From the NCBI GenBank assembly GCA_024398815.1, contig JAKSIL010000002.1:1-64000 (forward strand): a DNA stretch of 64,000 nt, given 5' to 3'. This stretch comes from Fibrobacter sp. GTDB taxonomy: Bacteria > Fibrobacterota > Fibrobacteria > Fibrobacterales > Fibrobacteraceae. The notes beneath the pieces were generated by a model. It was not told the DNA's origin. It saw only the letters and a program-made list of their open reading frames with translations, and made no database searches. The position numbers were made by a program, and so were the translations under genes. Shown one piece after another: positions 1 to 7,110 of the stretch (its first letter is position 1; every line of letters starts with the position of its first letter).

Positions 1-65
1 TCGAAATCGTGGAATACATCCGCACGGGCAAGGTCATCATGCTCCGCGGCGAAGATAAGACATAG
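1..65 (+). CDS. ilvN: Probable acetolactate synthase small subunit, C-terminal end (partial)
   Basis: Only the last 20 codons are present, read from base 3 to a TAG stop at 63-65; the rest lies left of the window. The peptide EIVEYIRTGKVIMLRGEDKT has the arrangement R-T-G then five residues then R-G seen at the end of IlvN/IlvH, the regulatory subunit of acetohydroxyacid synthase (first common step of branched-chain amino-acid synthesis). No other part of the protein is visible, so the call rests on this short motif. A hairpin region and a terminator follow. Confidence 0.5.
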   Translation, partial: EIVEYIRTGKVIMLRGEDKT

Positions 66-80
66 CAAGGCGAGAGTCGC

Positions 81-147
81 GGGTCCGCTTGCGGACCCAT
101 GACCGAGCCGCAGCGGTCTGCAGTTTCAAGCGAAGCGCAGAAACTGC
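81..147. repeat. Two hairpins in the 3' untranslated region
   Basis: GGGTCCGC at 81-88 pairs with GCGGACCC at 91-98 across a 2-nt loop, and GCAGTTTC at 120-127 pairs with GAAACTGC at 140-147. Read on the minus strand the first hairpin starts with GTCAT, like the REP-like elements in hsdM and hsdS at 12.8-13.8 kb. No gene is visible between 66 and 215. Confidence 0.5.
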
Positions 148-184
148 CAGACGTAGTCCTTTAAAACCGCACAAACTCTTCAAA

Positions 185-212
185 AAAATCCGCTGCAGTG
201 AGCGGATTTTTT
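185..212 (+). terminator. Rho-independent terminator
   Basis: AAAATCCGCT (185-194), loop GCAGTG, AGCGGATTTT (201-210), then two more T. It would end the transcript of the probable ilvN. On the minus strand the same stem is followed by a long T run, so it can also end the convergent GH8 gene. Confidence 0.75.
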
Positions 213-215
213 CGT

Positions 216-1859
216 TTATCGAATCGAAATTCGGCTGATGTATTCGCCCGAGGCGTTGACCGCCTTGACGATATAAATTCCCGGGCGATTCTTGGCATTC
301 CACACGAACGTAGAACCGAACGAGCGGGCAACCACATGCCCGTTCAAGTCGAAGATTTTCCAACTGGACTCATTCACCGTCGAAAGAACGACGCCGTGCA
401 GCAAACGTTCAACGGCAATCCCCGAACGAAGCGTATTTACAGTAGCGACAATCCCTTCGCCGGGATTCGGATTATTTCCGGGATCAGCTGGGTTCTCGAC
501 CTTGCTCAAGGAAGACAAATCGCCCTCTACGTTGGTCTTCGGATTGTCTATCGCGTCGATGACATTCACAAAGGCGCCGCTCATGAGCGACGTTCCGAAC
601 CATGCAAGGAACTGGTCAAAGTACATTTCATTGTGGAGAGTGTCCTCGATTCCGCCAGTCGGGTCGACGGCGTTTCCAAAGTAATCGCGACCTTCGTAGA
701 ACTTGCCCATTTCTTCGCTGAACGCAATTCTATCGGCGGATTCGCCAACGGCCATCGCTGCGGTCGCCCACATGCCGACAGTCAAGTGGCTATGTTCACG
801 GCGATAGCGCCAGGTATCGGGATTGTTCTGGTCGTTGAATTCGGTCCACTTGTCATCGGCCGGCAAAAGTTCACCAGCCTTTTCAATCTGGTAGAAGTTC
901 GAAGCAGACGGGCCACCCTTTTCGTTGATAAACTTGAGTGCGTTCGTAAGAAATTCCTTGGCACGCGATTCATCGAACCAAACGGCGTCAACGGCAGTGC
1001 GCCAAAGAATGCGAATGGCGTCCTTGAAGAAAGCGCGTGTGCCGAAATAGGCATTGTAGCCAAGATTGCCGGAATTCCAATTTCCATTCGGATTCATCCA
1101 GTCGGGAACCATGCCCATGCTGTAGCCTGGACTCTTGGAAATGATTTCGTAACTCTTGTCGACAGCCTTTGTCCAACGGTCGGCGTCATTCTTGTCGAAT
1201 TTCGCAAAAATCTTGTACCAAGCCGGAGAAAAATATCCAGGATTCACGAAGTCGTATCCACCCCAGTCTGCGCCAGGAGCGACAACGCCCTCGGAACGAA
1301 TCTGCTTAGATTCCCACATTTTGTCTAGAATTTTCTGTGCCTGCTCGGCATAGGTCTTCTGAAGGAACGGTGAAGTGTACGCCTGCCACTTGCCCGCAGA
1401 AACTAGTTTATCCGCAAAAATCAAAGCAAGCGCAATATCTTCTTCGGCGTCAGTTGCAGCCCCTTCCCCATAACCGCCTTCTTCAGGACTGTTCGGAATC
1501 ACACCGTTCGCGAGCATGTGCCAGTTATGATAAGAACCCTGCCACATCTTTTCGCTAGCAGTTTCCCACATCTTGTTAAAATGCTCCTGGTCGTTCGCGT
1601 AAAGAGCGACGAGCATGCCGTAGCCGACACCTTCGCTCACAGCGTCACCCGGAGTTTCGCTCTTAGGGCGATGGATAAGTCCGGCACCCGAGCTGTAAGG
1701 CTGAATATTTCGACGAATCAAGCCCTGCCAGGTGCTATCCAAAGCGGCATTCCAATAGGCGGCATCGACCTTGGGCTGGGCGTTCGGCAAATCCAATACG
1801 GCCCCGGCCAAAGAAAAACCAAATGCGACACATGCGCACGTAAAACCAAAGAATTTCAT
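216..1859 (-). CDS. Secreted glycoside hydrolase family 8 (endo-beta-glucanase type)
   Basis: 547 residues. The first ~20 residues form a signal peptide. The GH8 domain spans about 30-430: SEGVGYGM (75-82) carries the expected general-acid Glu (E76), and ATDAEEDIALAL (about 135-146) is the GH8 signature with its conserved Asp. GH8 enzymes hydrolyse internal beta-1,4 bonds in cellulose, xylan or mixed-linkage glucan by inversion; which substrate applies cannot be read here. The last ~70 residues form a small beta-rich domain (IFDLNGHVV ... GIYIVKAV ... ISRISIR) resembling type IX secretion C-terminal sorting domains; that is a family-level inference. Start chosen because GGAGG lies just upstream of the ATG. 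Confidence 0.9.
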   Translation of the reverse strand: MKFFGFTCACVAFGFSLAGAVLDLPNAQPKVDAAYWNAALDSTWQGLIRRNIQPYSSGAGLIHRPKSETPGDAVSEGVGYGMLVALYANDQEHFNKMWETASEKMWQGSYHNWHMLANGVIPNSPEEGGYGEGAATDAEEDIALALIFADKLVSAGKWQAYTSPFLQKTYAEQAQKILDKMWESKQIRSEGVVAPGADWGGYDFVNPGYFSPAWYKIFAKFDKNDADRWTKAVDKSYEIISKSPGYSMGMVPDWMNPNGNWNSGNLGYNAYFGTRAFFKDAIRILWRTAVDAVWFDESRAKEFLTNALKFINEKGGPSASNFYQIEKAGELLPADDKWTEFNDQNNPDTWRYRREHSHLTVGMWATAAMAVGESADRIAFSEEMGKFYEGRDYFGNAVDPTGGIEDTLHNEMYFDQFLAWFGTSLMSGAFVNVIDAIDNPKTNVEGDLSSLSKVENPADPGNNPNPGEGIVATVNTLRSGIAVERLLHGVVLSTVNESSWKIFDLNGHVVARSFGSTFVWNAKNRPGIYIVKAVNASGEYISRISIR

Positions 1860-1943
1860 AAATCCTCCACGCCCATATCCACTTGCCCCCTCTATATTTA
1901 GATAAATACACCCGAAAAATCAAGTGACAGCAAGCACAAGCGC

Positions 1944-2357
1944 CTAAAAACCGAGCACGGCCTCTGATATTTCGTAGGCCTCGTCACTACCATCCACAGC
2001 AAAGTCGGGAATGAACTCGCCCCAGCCCTCACAAAGCCCGCAGCCGATTCCAACCTCGGTCGAGGACCACTTGAACACGCCATAGACCCTTTCAAAGCGC
2101 TCCATCAATGCGTTCAGGAAGTCTTCGGGGATTTCCTCGTCGATAAGGAAGCATCCGTCCATAGCCAGGAGTTCGCTTTCGGGAAGTTCCTCGAAACGGC
2201 ATTCGTACTCGTCCATCATGACTTCCTCGACCGAATACCAGTCGCCGGAATCCTCGCTAGGGAGTTCCGCCTCAGGGAAGCGCTCCATGAAAGAATTCCA
2301 CAATTCCGAAAGATCTCCGCTTTCGCCAATAAAACGAACAAGGACACGATATTCCAT
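1944..2357 (-). CDS. Hypothetical small acidic protein
   Basis: 137 residues, very rich in Glu and Asp (for example FEELPESELLAMDG), with two cysteines late in the chain (GCGLCEGWGEF). No signal peptide or membrane segment, so probably cytosolic. I recognise no family. A TATATTTA box ends 4 nt before the ATG and there is no obvious ribosome binding site, consistent with a leaderless message. It stands alone between the GH8 gene and the tmRNA, and its stop lies about 80 bp from the GH8 start. Confidence 0.65.
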   Translation of the reverse strand: MEYRVLVRFIGESGDLSELWNSFMERFPEAELPSEDSGDWYSVEEVMMDEYECRFEELPESELLAMDGCFLIDEEIPEDFLNALMERFERVYGVFKWSSTEVGIGCGLCEGWGEFIPDFAVDGSDEAYEISEAVLGF

Positions 2358-2361
2358 GTTT

Positions 2362-2369
2362 TAAATATA
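2362..2369 (-). promoter_or_regulatory. -10-like box TATATTTA close to ATG
   Basis: TATATTTA on the minus strand, four bases before the ATG at 2357. No convincing -35 hexamer at 17 bp. Similar boxes at similar spacing precede hsdR and cimA. Confidence 0.4.
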
Positions 2370-2410
2370 GCTGAAAAGGATGTTTGAGTGGAGGGGCGGT
2401 ACATTTTTAC

Positions 2411-2486
2411 CCCCTAAATTGCACATTTTTCTTTTTTCAGGCAGCATTTTCATTAGTTTATACGTACAATTTTTCACATTTAGGGG
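2411..2486. repeat. Inverted repeat CCCCTAAAT ... ATTTAGGGG
   Basis: Perfect 9-bp arms at 2411-2419 and 2478-2486 enclose 58 bp of AT-rich sequence without a gene. The arm sequence (CTAAAT/ATTTAG with flanking C/G) resembles the palindromes at 24298-24483. Confidence 0.45.
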
Positions 2487-2550
2487 ATTTTTTGGCTTTT
2501 TGATAAAAAAAAAGCTGACTGTCTCAACCAGCTCACATATTTAGGATTAT

Positions 2551-2579
2551 TTGATTTACGAACGAATTTTTACTATATT
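2551..2579 (+). promoter_or_regulatory. Sigma70-type promoter of tmRNA
   Basis: TTGATT (2551-2556), a 17-bp spacer and TATATT (2574-2579). Transcription would start near 2586, leaving a short 5' leader before mature tmRNA at 2600 for RNase P to remove. Confidence 0.75.
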
Positions 2580-2599
2580 GTTATCATCCTTTAACACCT

Positions 2600-2956
2600 G
2601 GGGGTGATCTGGTTTCGACAGGGTCGCTGAAGTGTTAGTTGCAAGCCGAGGTCTCAGACGAGGGCACTCGTAAAAAAGTCTGAAAAAAAATAAGTGCTGA
2701 CGAAAGCTACGCACTCGCTGCCTAATTAGCGGCAACGCCGGGCCTCATCCCGCTCCCATCGAGATGAACGTCCGGACGCAATATGGGATAGGAATTTGTC
2801 ATGCCTGGGGGCAGGTTCCGAGATTCACTAGGCTGGCCGAGGCCTGCGCCGACCTTCTCGGGCGTGGGTGAAGCGAGATCTTAAATACGAAGGGAACGCT
2901 TGTAGGAACGTGCATGGACGGGATTTTGGACAGGGGTTCGACTCCCCTCACCTCCA
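2600..2956 (+). ncRNA. ssrA: Transfer-messenger RNA (tmRNA)
   Basis: The 5' end GGGGGTGATCTGGTTTCGAC is the tmRNA hallmark, and the 3' end has a T-arm (GGTTCGACTCC) and CACCTCC, which pairs with the 5' GGGGGTG to form the acceptor stem. The terminal CCA is not encoded. About 357 nt, the usual size. The tag reading frame runs from GCT at 2696 to TAA at 2723 and gives ADESYALAA, ending in the Leu-Ala-Ala protease signal. With SmpB, tmRNA rescues stalled ribosomes and marks the product for proteolysis. A promoter lies upstream and a terminator directly downstream. Confidence 0.97.
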
Positions 2957-2968
2957 CTACTCAAAAAG

Positions 2969-2993
2969 AGAACTCGAAAGAGTTCTTTTTTTA
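2969..2993 (+). terminator. Terminator of tmRNA
   Basis: AGAACTC (2969-2975), GAAA loop, GAGTTCT (2980-2986), then a T run. The minus strand also has a short T run after the stem, so it may also act on the convergent gene ending at 3000. Confidence 0.85.
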
Positions 2994-2999
2994 TTTTTT

Positions 3000-3905
3000 T
3001 CAACTTTTCCCTAGAGCCGCAAACCGGGCATTCCGCTGCGCCACGACAGAAGGCAAGGAACTTGAACCGAAGCCCAAATCACCCCGCGCCTCCCCTCGTC
3101 CGCTCCCGATGGTCACGTCACTCAAATTCTGCCTGCGCTCAGGCAGATGCTTCCAATAGCGTACGGGCAAGCAGCGCTTCAGCAAAGCGGGATTCAGGCG
3201 CTCCTTGATGGCCATGGAATCGTAATACGACTTCCACATTTTGGTGAACTCGTCGGACGAGGCCTCCGCGGCAATTTTCTTTGACAGTTCCGCCGGATTC
3301 GGCACTTCGACCATCTGCGTATGTTTACCGTCGTAATAGGCGCCATAACCGCGCAGCACATCGACGATGGCCCAACGACCATTCGGGAAACGCCCACGGA
3401 AATGCCCCACAATCATATCGACGATGTTGTATTTCGGTTCTATTTCAGAAATATACATGCCATCCTGAGTCTTGTCGAAGCGCACCATCCCGAGCATGTT
3501 TCCGGCTTCGCGCCTGACGGCCTGCGCCGTTTTGAGCAGAGGAAGCATTTCTTCGGATGCGGGATTCTTGGCGTAATCGGGCGACTCCGCGGCAAAGAGC
3601 TTGCGCAGATAAGCCAGAATATTCATTTCGACGAGCGGTTCCTCGGAGCGGAACGCCGTCTGGAGCAAGTTGAAAACATCTTCCCCGGCCTTGTTCACAA
3701 TCGCGCGGGTAAGCCTTTTGGCCGATTCTTCGCTCGTTTCAATCCGGAAGGGCTGCATGAACAAATCCGCAGTCTTCGAGGAAACGGAATCATACGGACG
3801 GTCGGGCACGATATCGCCGACATCCAAATGCTGGCGGTACACTTCGAACACGACACTCAAAAAGCCTTCAAACGTTGAATCATACAGTATCGATAACATA
3901 GGCAA
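3000..3905 (-). CDS. TIGR03915-type DNA metabolism protein (DUF4130-like)
   Basis: 301 residues. The start (MLSILYDSTFEGFLSVVFEVY) and the middle part match the TIGR03915/DUF4130 family, found next to the radical SAM protein of the TIGR03916 family and thought, from context, to act in DNA repair or modification. No catalytic motif can be assigned by eye. The C-terminal half holds conserved Arg/Trp segments (RFPNGRWAIVDVLRGYGAYYDG). It follows the radical SAM gene by only 14 bp on the same strand, so the two are almost certainly one operon. The start could be either of two Met codons two residues apart. Confidence 0.8.
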   Translation of the reverse strand: MPMLSILYDSTFEGFLSVVFEVYRQHLDVGDIVPDRPYDSVSSKTADLFMQPFRIETSEESAKRLTRAIVNKAGEDVFNLLQTAFRSEEPLVEMNILAYLRKLFAAESPDYAKNPASEEMLPLLKTAQAVRREAGNMLGMVRFDKTQDGMYISEIEPKYNIVDMIVGHFRGRFPNGRWAIVDVLRGYGAYYDGKHTQMVEVPNPAELSKKIAAEASSDEFTKMWKSYYDSMAIKERLNPALLKRCLPVRYWKHLPERRQNLSDVTIGSGRGEARGDLGFGSSSLPSVVAQRNARFAALGKS

Positions 3906-3919
3906 TCTCTAAAGAAAAA

Positions 3920-5170
3920 TTATGCAGGCAACAGCATCGGAGCGGAATCGAACAAATCCAGTTGTGCGGACTTCGGCCTCGGCAAAAGAAGCGGGCGCAG
4001 CATTTCGGGATAAAGACGGCGAAGCGATGCCGGCGTATCGGAATGGTAAATGAAGTATTTCGCGCGTTTAAGCACCACACCTATCTTTTTCAGAGTTTCA
4101 AGGCGAATTTGCGAAAACCTGCGGGCGTTCACGATAAGCTGAGCCGACTTCACGCCGATTCCAGGCACTCGCAAAATCATTTCGTAATCGGCTGTCTGCA
4201 AATCCACCGGGAAGCACTCCGGATGGCGCAAGGCCCACATGGCCTTCGGATCCAAGTCCAAGTCAAGATTCGGATTCGTGTCATCCAGAATTTCGTCGTA
4301 CTGGAACTTGTAAAAACGCATGAGCCAATCGGCCTGGTAAAGCCTGTGTTCGCGCAAAAGAGGCGGCTTCGTCGTGATTACCGGAAGCCTCTTGTCGGAA
4401 TTCACAGGAACATAGCCGGAAAAGTACACGCGCTTCATTTGTTGCTGTTTGTAGAAACCGGAGGACAGCTTCAAAATTTGCAAGTCGGACTCGTTCGACG
4501 CCCCAACAATCATCTGCGTGCTCTGCCCCGCCGGCAGGAACCTTGGCAGATGCCGCGACTTTTCGGAATTGTACTCCAACTTTCGTTCCGCAAAGAAATT
4601 CATGGGGCGGTAAATGGACTCATAATTCTTTTCGGGAGCGAGGTACTGGAGCTGCGAATCGGAGGGAATCTCCACGTTCACGCTGCTGCGGTCGGCATAG
4701 AGACCAGCCTCGAAAAGCAGACGGGAACTAGCCCCGGGAATCGCCTTCAAGTGAATATAGCCGCCAAAACGGTGATTCACGCGAAGTTCACGCGCCACTT
4801 TAATCAACAGCTCCATCGTATAATCCGGAGAACCGATAACGGCTGAACTCAAAAAAAGCCCTTCGATGTAGTTGCGCCGATAAAATTCCAACGTCAAGTC
4901 GACCAGCTCCTTATGCGTAAATGTCGCCCGCGGAACATCGTTGCTGCGACGGTTGACGCAATACGCACAATCGTACTTGCAAGCGTTGCTAAACAGCACC
5001 TTCAAAAGGGAGATGCAGCGCCCGTCCGCCGCCCAGGTATGGCAAATTCCGGCACTGCAACCACTGCCAAGCCCGCCCTTCGGGGCACATCGGCTAGACC
5101 CGCTCGACGAGCACGAAACATCGTACTTCGCGGCATCGCCCAGAATGTTCAACTTTTCACGCAAATCCAT
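3920..5170 (-). CDS. Radical SAM protein, putative DNA modification/repair (TIGR03916 type)
   Basis: About 416 residues from the chosen start. The motif CKYDCAYC supplies the three cysteines of the [4Fe-4S] radical SAM cluster; further cysteines lie before it (SCSSSGSSRC, GCSAGICHTW). Near the C-terminus, RVPGIGVKSAQLIVNARRF is a helix-hairpin-helix DNA-binding motif. Radical SAM chemistry joined to a DNA-binding motif and a DUF4130-type partner supports a DNA-repair role, but the substrate is unknown. A longer reading frame begins at 5254; I chose the ATG at 5170 because GGAAGG sits 7 bases before it. Confidence 0.85.
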   Translation of the reverse strand: MDLREKLNILGDAAKYDVSCSSSGSSRCAPKGGLGSGCSAGICHTWAADGRCISLLKVLFSNACKYDCAYCVNRRSNDVPRATFTHKELVDLTLEFYRRNYIEGLFLSSAVIGSPDYTMELLIKVARELRVNHRFGGYIHLKAIPGASSRLLFEAGLYADRSSVNVEIPSDSQLQYLAPEKNYESIYRPMNFFAERKLEYNSEKSRHLPRFLPAGQSTQMIVGASNESDLQILKLSSGFYKQQQMKRVYFSGYVPVNSDKRLPVITTKPPLLREHRLYQADWLMRFYKFQYDEILDDTNPNLDLDLDPKAMWALRHPECFPVDLQTADYEMILRVPGIGVKSAQLIVNARRFSQIRLETLKKIGVVLKRAKYFIYHSDTPASLRRLYPEMLRPLLLPRPKSAQLDLFDSAPMLLPA

Positions 5171-5439
5171 CTGACTACCTTCCGGGCATAGCATACACAT
5201 TTGAACATTTGCCCTTTTGTTCACCAATATAGTATATACTGCACAAAAATGCAACTATTTTTTTGACGACGGCTTCCCTGACACAGGCAATAACAAAAAT
5301 TCGCAAAAAACGATTTTTTCGAGTGGAGTTCTCGACTCCGTTTTATGATACAAAGTGTATCATTCACTTGTCAAAATTTATTTTTAATGTAAAATTTACC
5401 ATTTTTAAAAAGAAAATCAACAAAATGTATCATTCACTA
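5171..5439. promoter_or_regulatory. Regulatory intergenic region with operator-like palindrome and direct repeats
   Basis: This 300-bp gap lies between divergent genes. ATGATACA (5345-5352), AAG, TGTATCAT (5356-5363) is a perfect 19-bp palindrome. The 13-mer TGTATCATTCACT occurs at 5356-5368 and again at 5426-5438, the second copy touching the -35 box of the next gene. Operator function for the TIGR02147 operon is inferred from position. No convincing gene is seen here. Confidence 0.6.
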
Positions 5440-5468
5440 TTGACAATCGCAATTTTGAATGGTATATT
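5440..5468 (+). promoter_or_regulatory. Strong promoter, probably giving a leaderless transcript
   Basis: TTGACA (5440-5445), 17-bp spacer, TATATT (5463-5468). The ATG follows six bases after the -10 box, where transcription itself would start. No ribosome binding site is present. Confidence 0.7.
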
Positions 5469-5474
5469 ATTGTC

Positions 5475-6320
5475 ATGATGAAATCCGTGATCGAATACGA
5501 AGACTACCGCCGCTTTATGCAGGACTTTTACGACGAACGTAAAAGGACTTCGGCTTTTTCGTGGCGCGAGTTCGCGAAGCTCGCAGGGTTTTCTTCGCCC
5601 ACTTACTTGAAGCTTGTTTGCGAAGGCAAGAGCGGTTTAAGCCAAGTCGGGGTGGAACGCGCCGCCGCCGCCATGGGTCTCGTAGGTTTTGAACTCGTCT
5701 ACTTCCGCGCACTGGTGCTTTTCGGGCAGGCAAAGAACGACAGCGACAAAAAGAGGGCCTACACCGAAATGCAAGACATCGCCAAGGCGCACAAGGTGCG
5801 CACGCTGGATTCGGCGACATTCAAGTTCTACGAGTCGTGGAAATACCCGGTGCTCAGGGAACTTGCGACAATGATGCCCGGGGCAAAGCCTTTGACGCTC
5901 GCCAGGATGTGCCACCACGAAATCACGGCCATGGAAGTTCGCGACGTTCTGCACGACCTCATGCAAATGGGGCTTCTGAAAAAGACCGGTGAAGACACTT
6001 ATTCGCAAGCGGAACGCTCCCTGGAAGGTTCCGCCGAAGCGCTCCCTGTAGCCATCCGTTCCATGCACCGCGACATGGCCCGCTTCGCAGAAGGCGCCAT
6101 CGACCAGTTCAACAAGGACGAGCGCAACATCACGGGCATCACAATGGGCTTAACACAAGACACGTACGAGCGCGTAGTCCAGATTCTCGGTGAATGCCGC
6201 CGCCAGATTGTAGATGTCGTGTCCGCCGACGAAGGCGCCGACCAGGTTTACCGTTTGAACTTGCAGCTGTTCCCGCTGACACAAAAGAAGTCGGAGGTCA
6301 AAGATGAAGAAACCCTCTAA
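5475..6320 (+). CDS. TIGR02147 family protein (Fibrobacter paralogous family)
   Basis: 281 residues. The opening SVIEYEDYRRFMQDFYDERK, the segment FSWREFAKLAGFSSPTYLKLVCEGKSGLS and a helical C-terminal half match TIGR02147 (DUF4423-like), a large paralogous family best known from Fibrobacter. The N-terminal segment looks like a helix-turn-helix, so a DNA-binding role is plausible but not proven. No signal peptide. ATG ATG at 5475/5478 gives two possible starts. The end overlaps the next gene by 17 bp, implying translational coupling with a lipoprotein. A palindrome and direct repeats upstream may be its own operator. Confidence 0.8.
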   Translation: MMKSVIEYEDYRRFMQDFYDERKRTSAFSWREFAKLAGFSSPTYLKLVCEGKSGLSQVGVERAAAAMGLVGFELVYFRALVLFGQAKNDSDKKRAYTEMQDIAKAHKVRTLDSATFKFYESWKYPVLRELATMMPGAKPLTLARMCHHEITAMEVRDVLHDLMQMGLLKKTGEDTYSQAERSLEGSAEALPVAIRSMHRDMARFAEGAIDQFNKDERNITGITMGLTQDTYERVVQILGECRRQIVDVVSADEGADQVYRLNLQLFPLTQKKSEVKDEETL

Positions 6321-7095
6321 AATATTCACGTGGCTTTCAGCAATGCTGTTCGCAGTATTATTCGCAGCCTGCGGCGAAGACAAAACAGCCGGCGGGACAG
6401 TTATCGACCCGAACACCATCGCAGAAGATTCCGTGAAAGTCCAAACGATCTGCGAAAAAGGACCGGGATTATGCGGCTCCGTCTACACGGACACTACCAA
6501 GGCCCCGGAAAAAAACATCGAGCCATCCGCCGAGCCCTCAAGCGACCCGACAATATTGCCACCGTGCGATTCGTGCGGCAGTCCATCGGTGCATCCTTCT
6601 TCAGACCCTGTTTACGACATAACCGTGCAGTCCTACATCACGGGAACAACATGGAACATCGATTCCCTGTCAGGATTCCAGTGGGAGATGCAGGCTCTGC
6701 TCGACGAAAAGAACAATGTTTCCACAATTTCCATGGCGCTGGATTCCCAGGAAAAAGCGGTTACCGTTTGCGGAACCAGCGCATTGGACATAGCTCAAGT
6801 GATGAATTTGGACGGTGACACCCTGAAGCTTTATTTAGGGGAAAGCAGTCTGGAAATAAACATTCTGGATTGCCAAGCGGATTCGTCGACATTCGCCCAA
6901 AACTGCGCAAAGCAGCAAGGCGTATTCGCAAGCGAGAACGGCGACAACGGCACGAGTTTCTCAGGATGTGCCACAGGTCACCTGTTTGCTTCGTGCTTTA
7001 TCCCGAAAGAGCAAGTCGGCGACCCGATTAAGCGAAAAGAACTTTTCACCAAAGAATCCATCGAATTCTGCAAAAACATTTTAGGAACAAACTAA
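6304..7095 (+). CDS. Hypothetical lipoprotein
   Basis: 263 residues. A basic, hydrophobic start ends in the lipobox LFAAC (Cys at residue 23), so signal peptidase II processing and membrane anchoring are expected. A Pro/Ser-rich linker (EPSAEPSSDPTILPP) follows, then a domain of about 160 residues with several Cys pairs (DSCGSP, ILDCQADS, FAQNCAKQQG). I recognise no family. GGAGG lies just before the ATG, inside the end of the TIGR02147 gene. It is the second gene of a three-gene operon. Confidence 0.7.
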   Translation: MKKPSKIFTWLSAMLFAVLFAACGEDKTAGGTVIDPNTIAEDSVKVQTICEKGPGLCGSVYTDTTKAPEKNIEPSAEPSSDPTILPPCDSCGSPSVHPSSDPVYDITVQSYITGTTWNIDSLSGFQWEMQALLDEKNNVSTISMALDSQEKAVTVCGTSALDIAQVMNLDGDTLKLYLGESSLEINILDCQADSSTFAQNCAKQQGVFASENGDNGTSFSGCATGHLFASCFIPKEQVGDPIKRKELFTKESIEFCKNILGTN

Positions 7096-7110
7096 ACGAA
7101 GGAGGCCACC

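Noticed and set aside
198-1328. A 376-codon open frame on the plus strand opposite the GH8 gene
   Set aside because: No motif, and the opposite strand encodes a clear GH8 domain with a signal peptide.
2508-2540. Hairpin AGCTG ... CAGCT with an A run on the plus strand, as a minus-strand terminator
   Set aside because: The stem is only 5 bp with a large loop; too weak to list as a feature.
5263-5478. A 71-codon open frame before the TIGR02147 gene
   Set aside because: Poor composition, no ribosome binding site, and it runs through the palindrome and promoter of the next gene.
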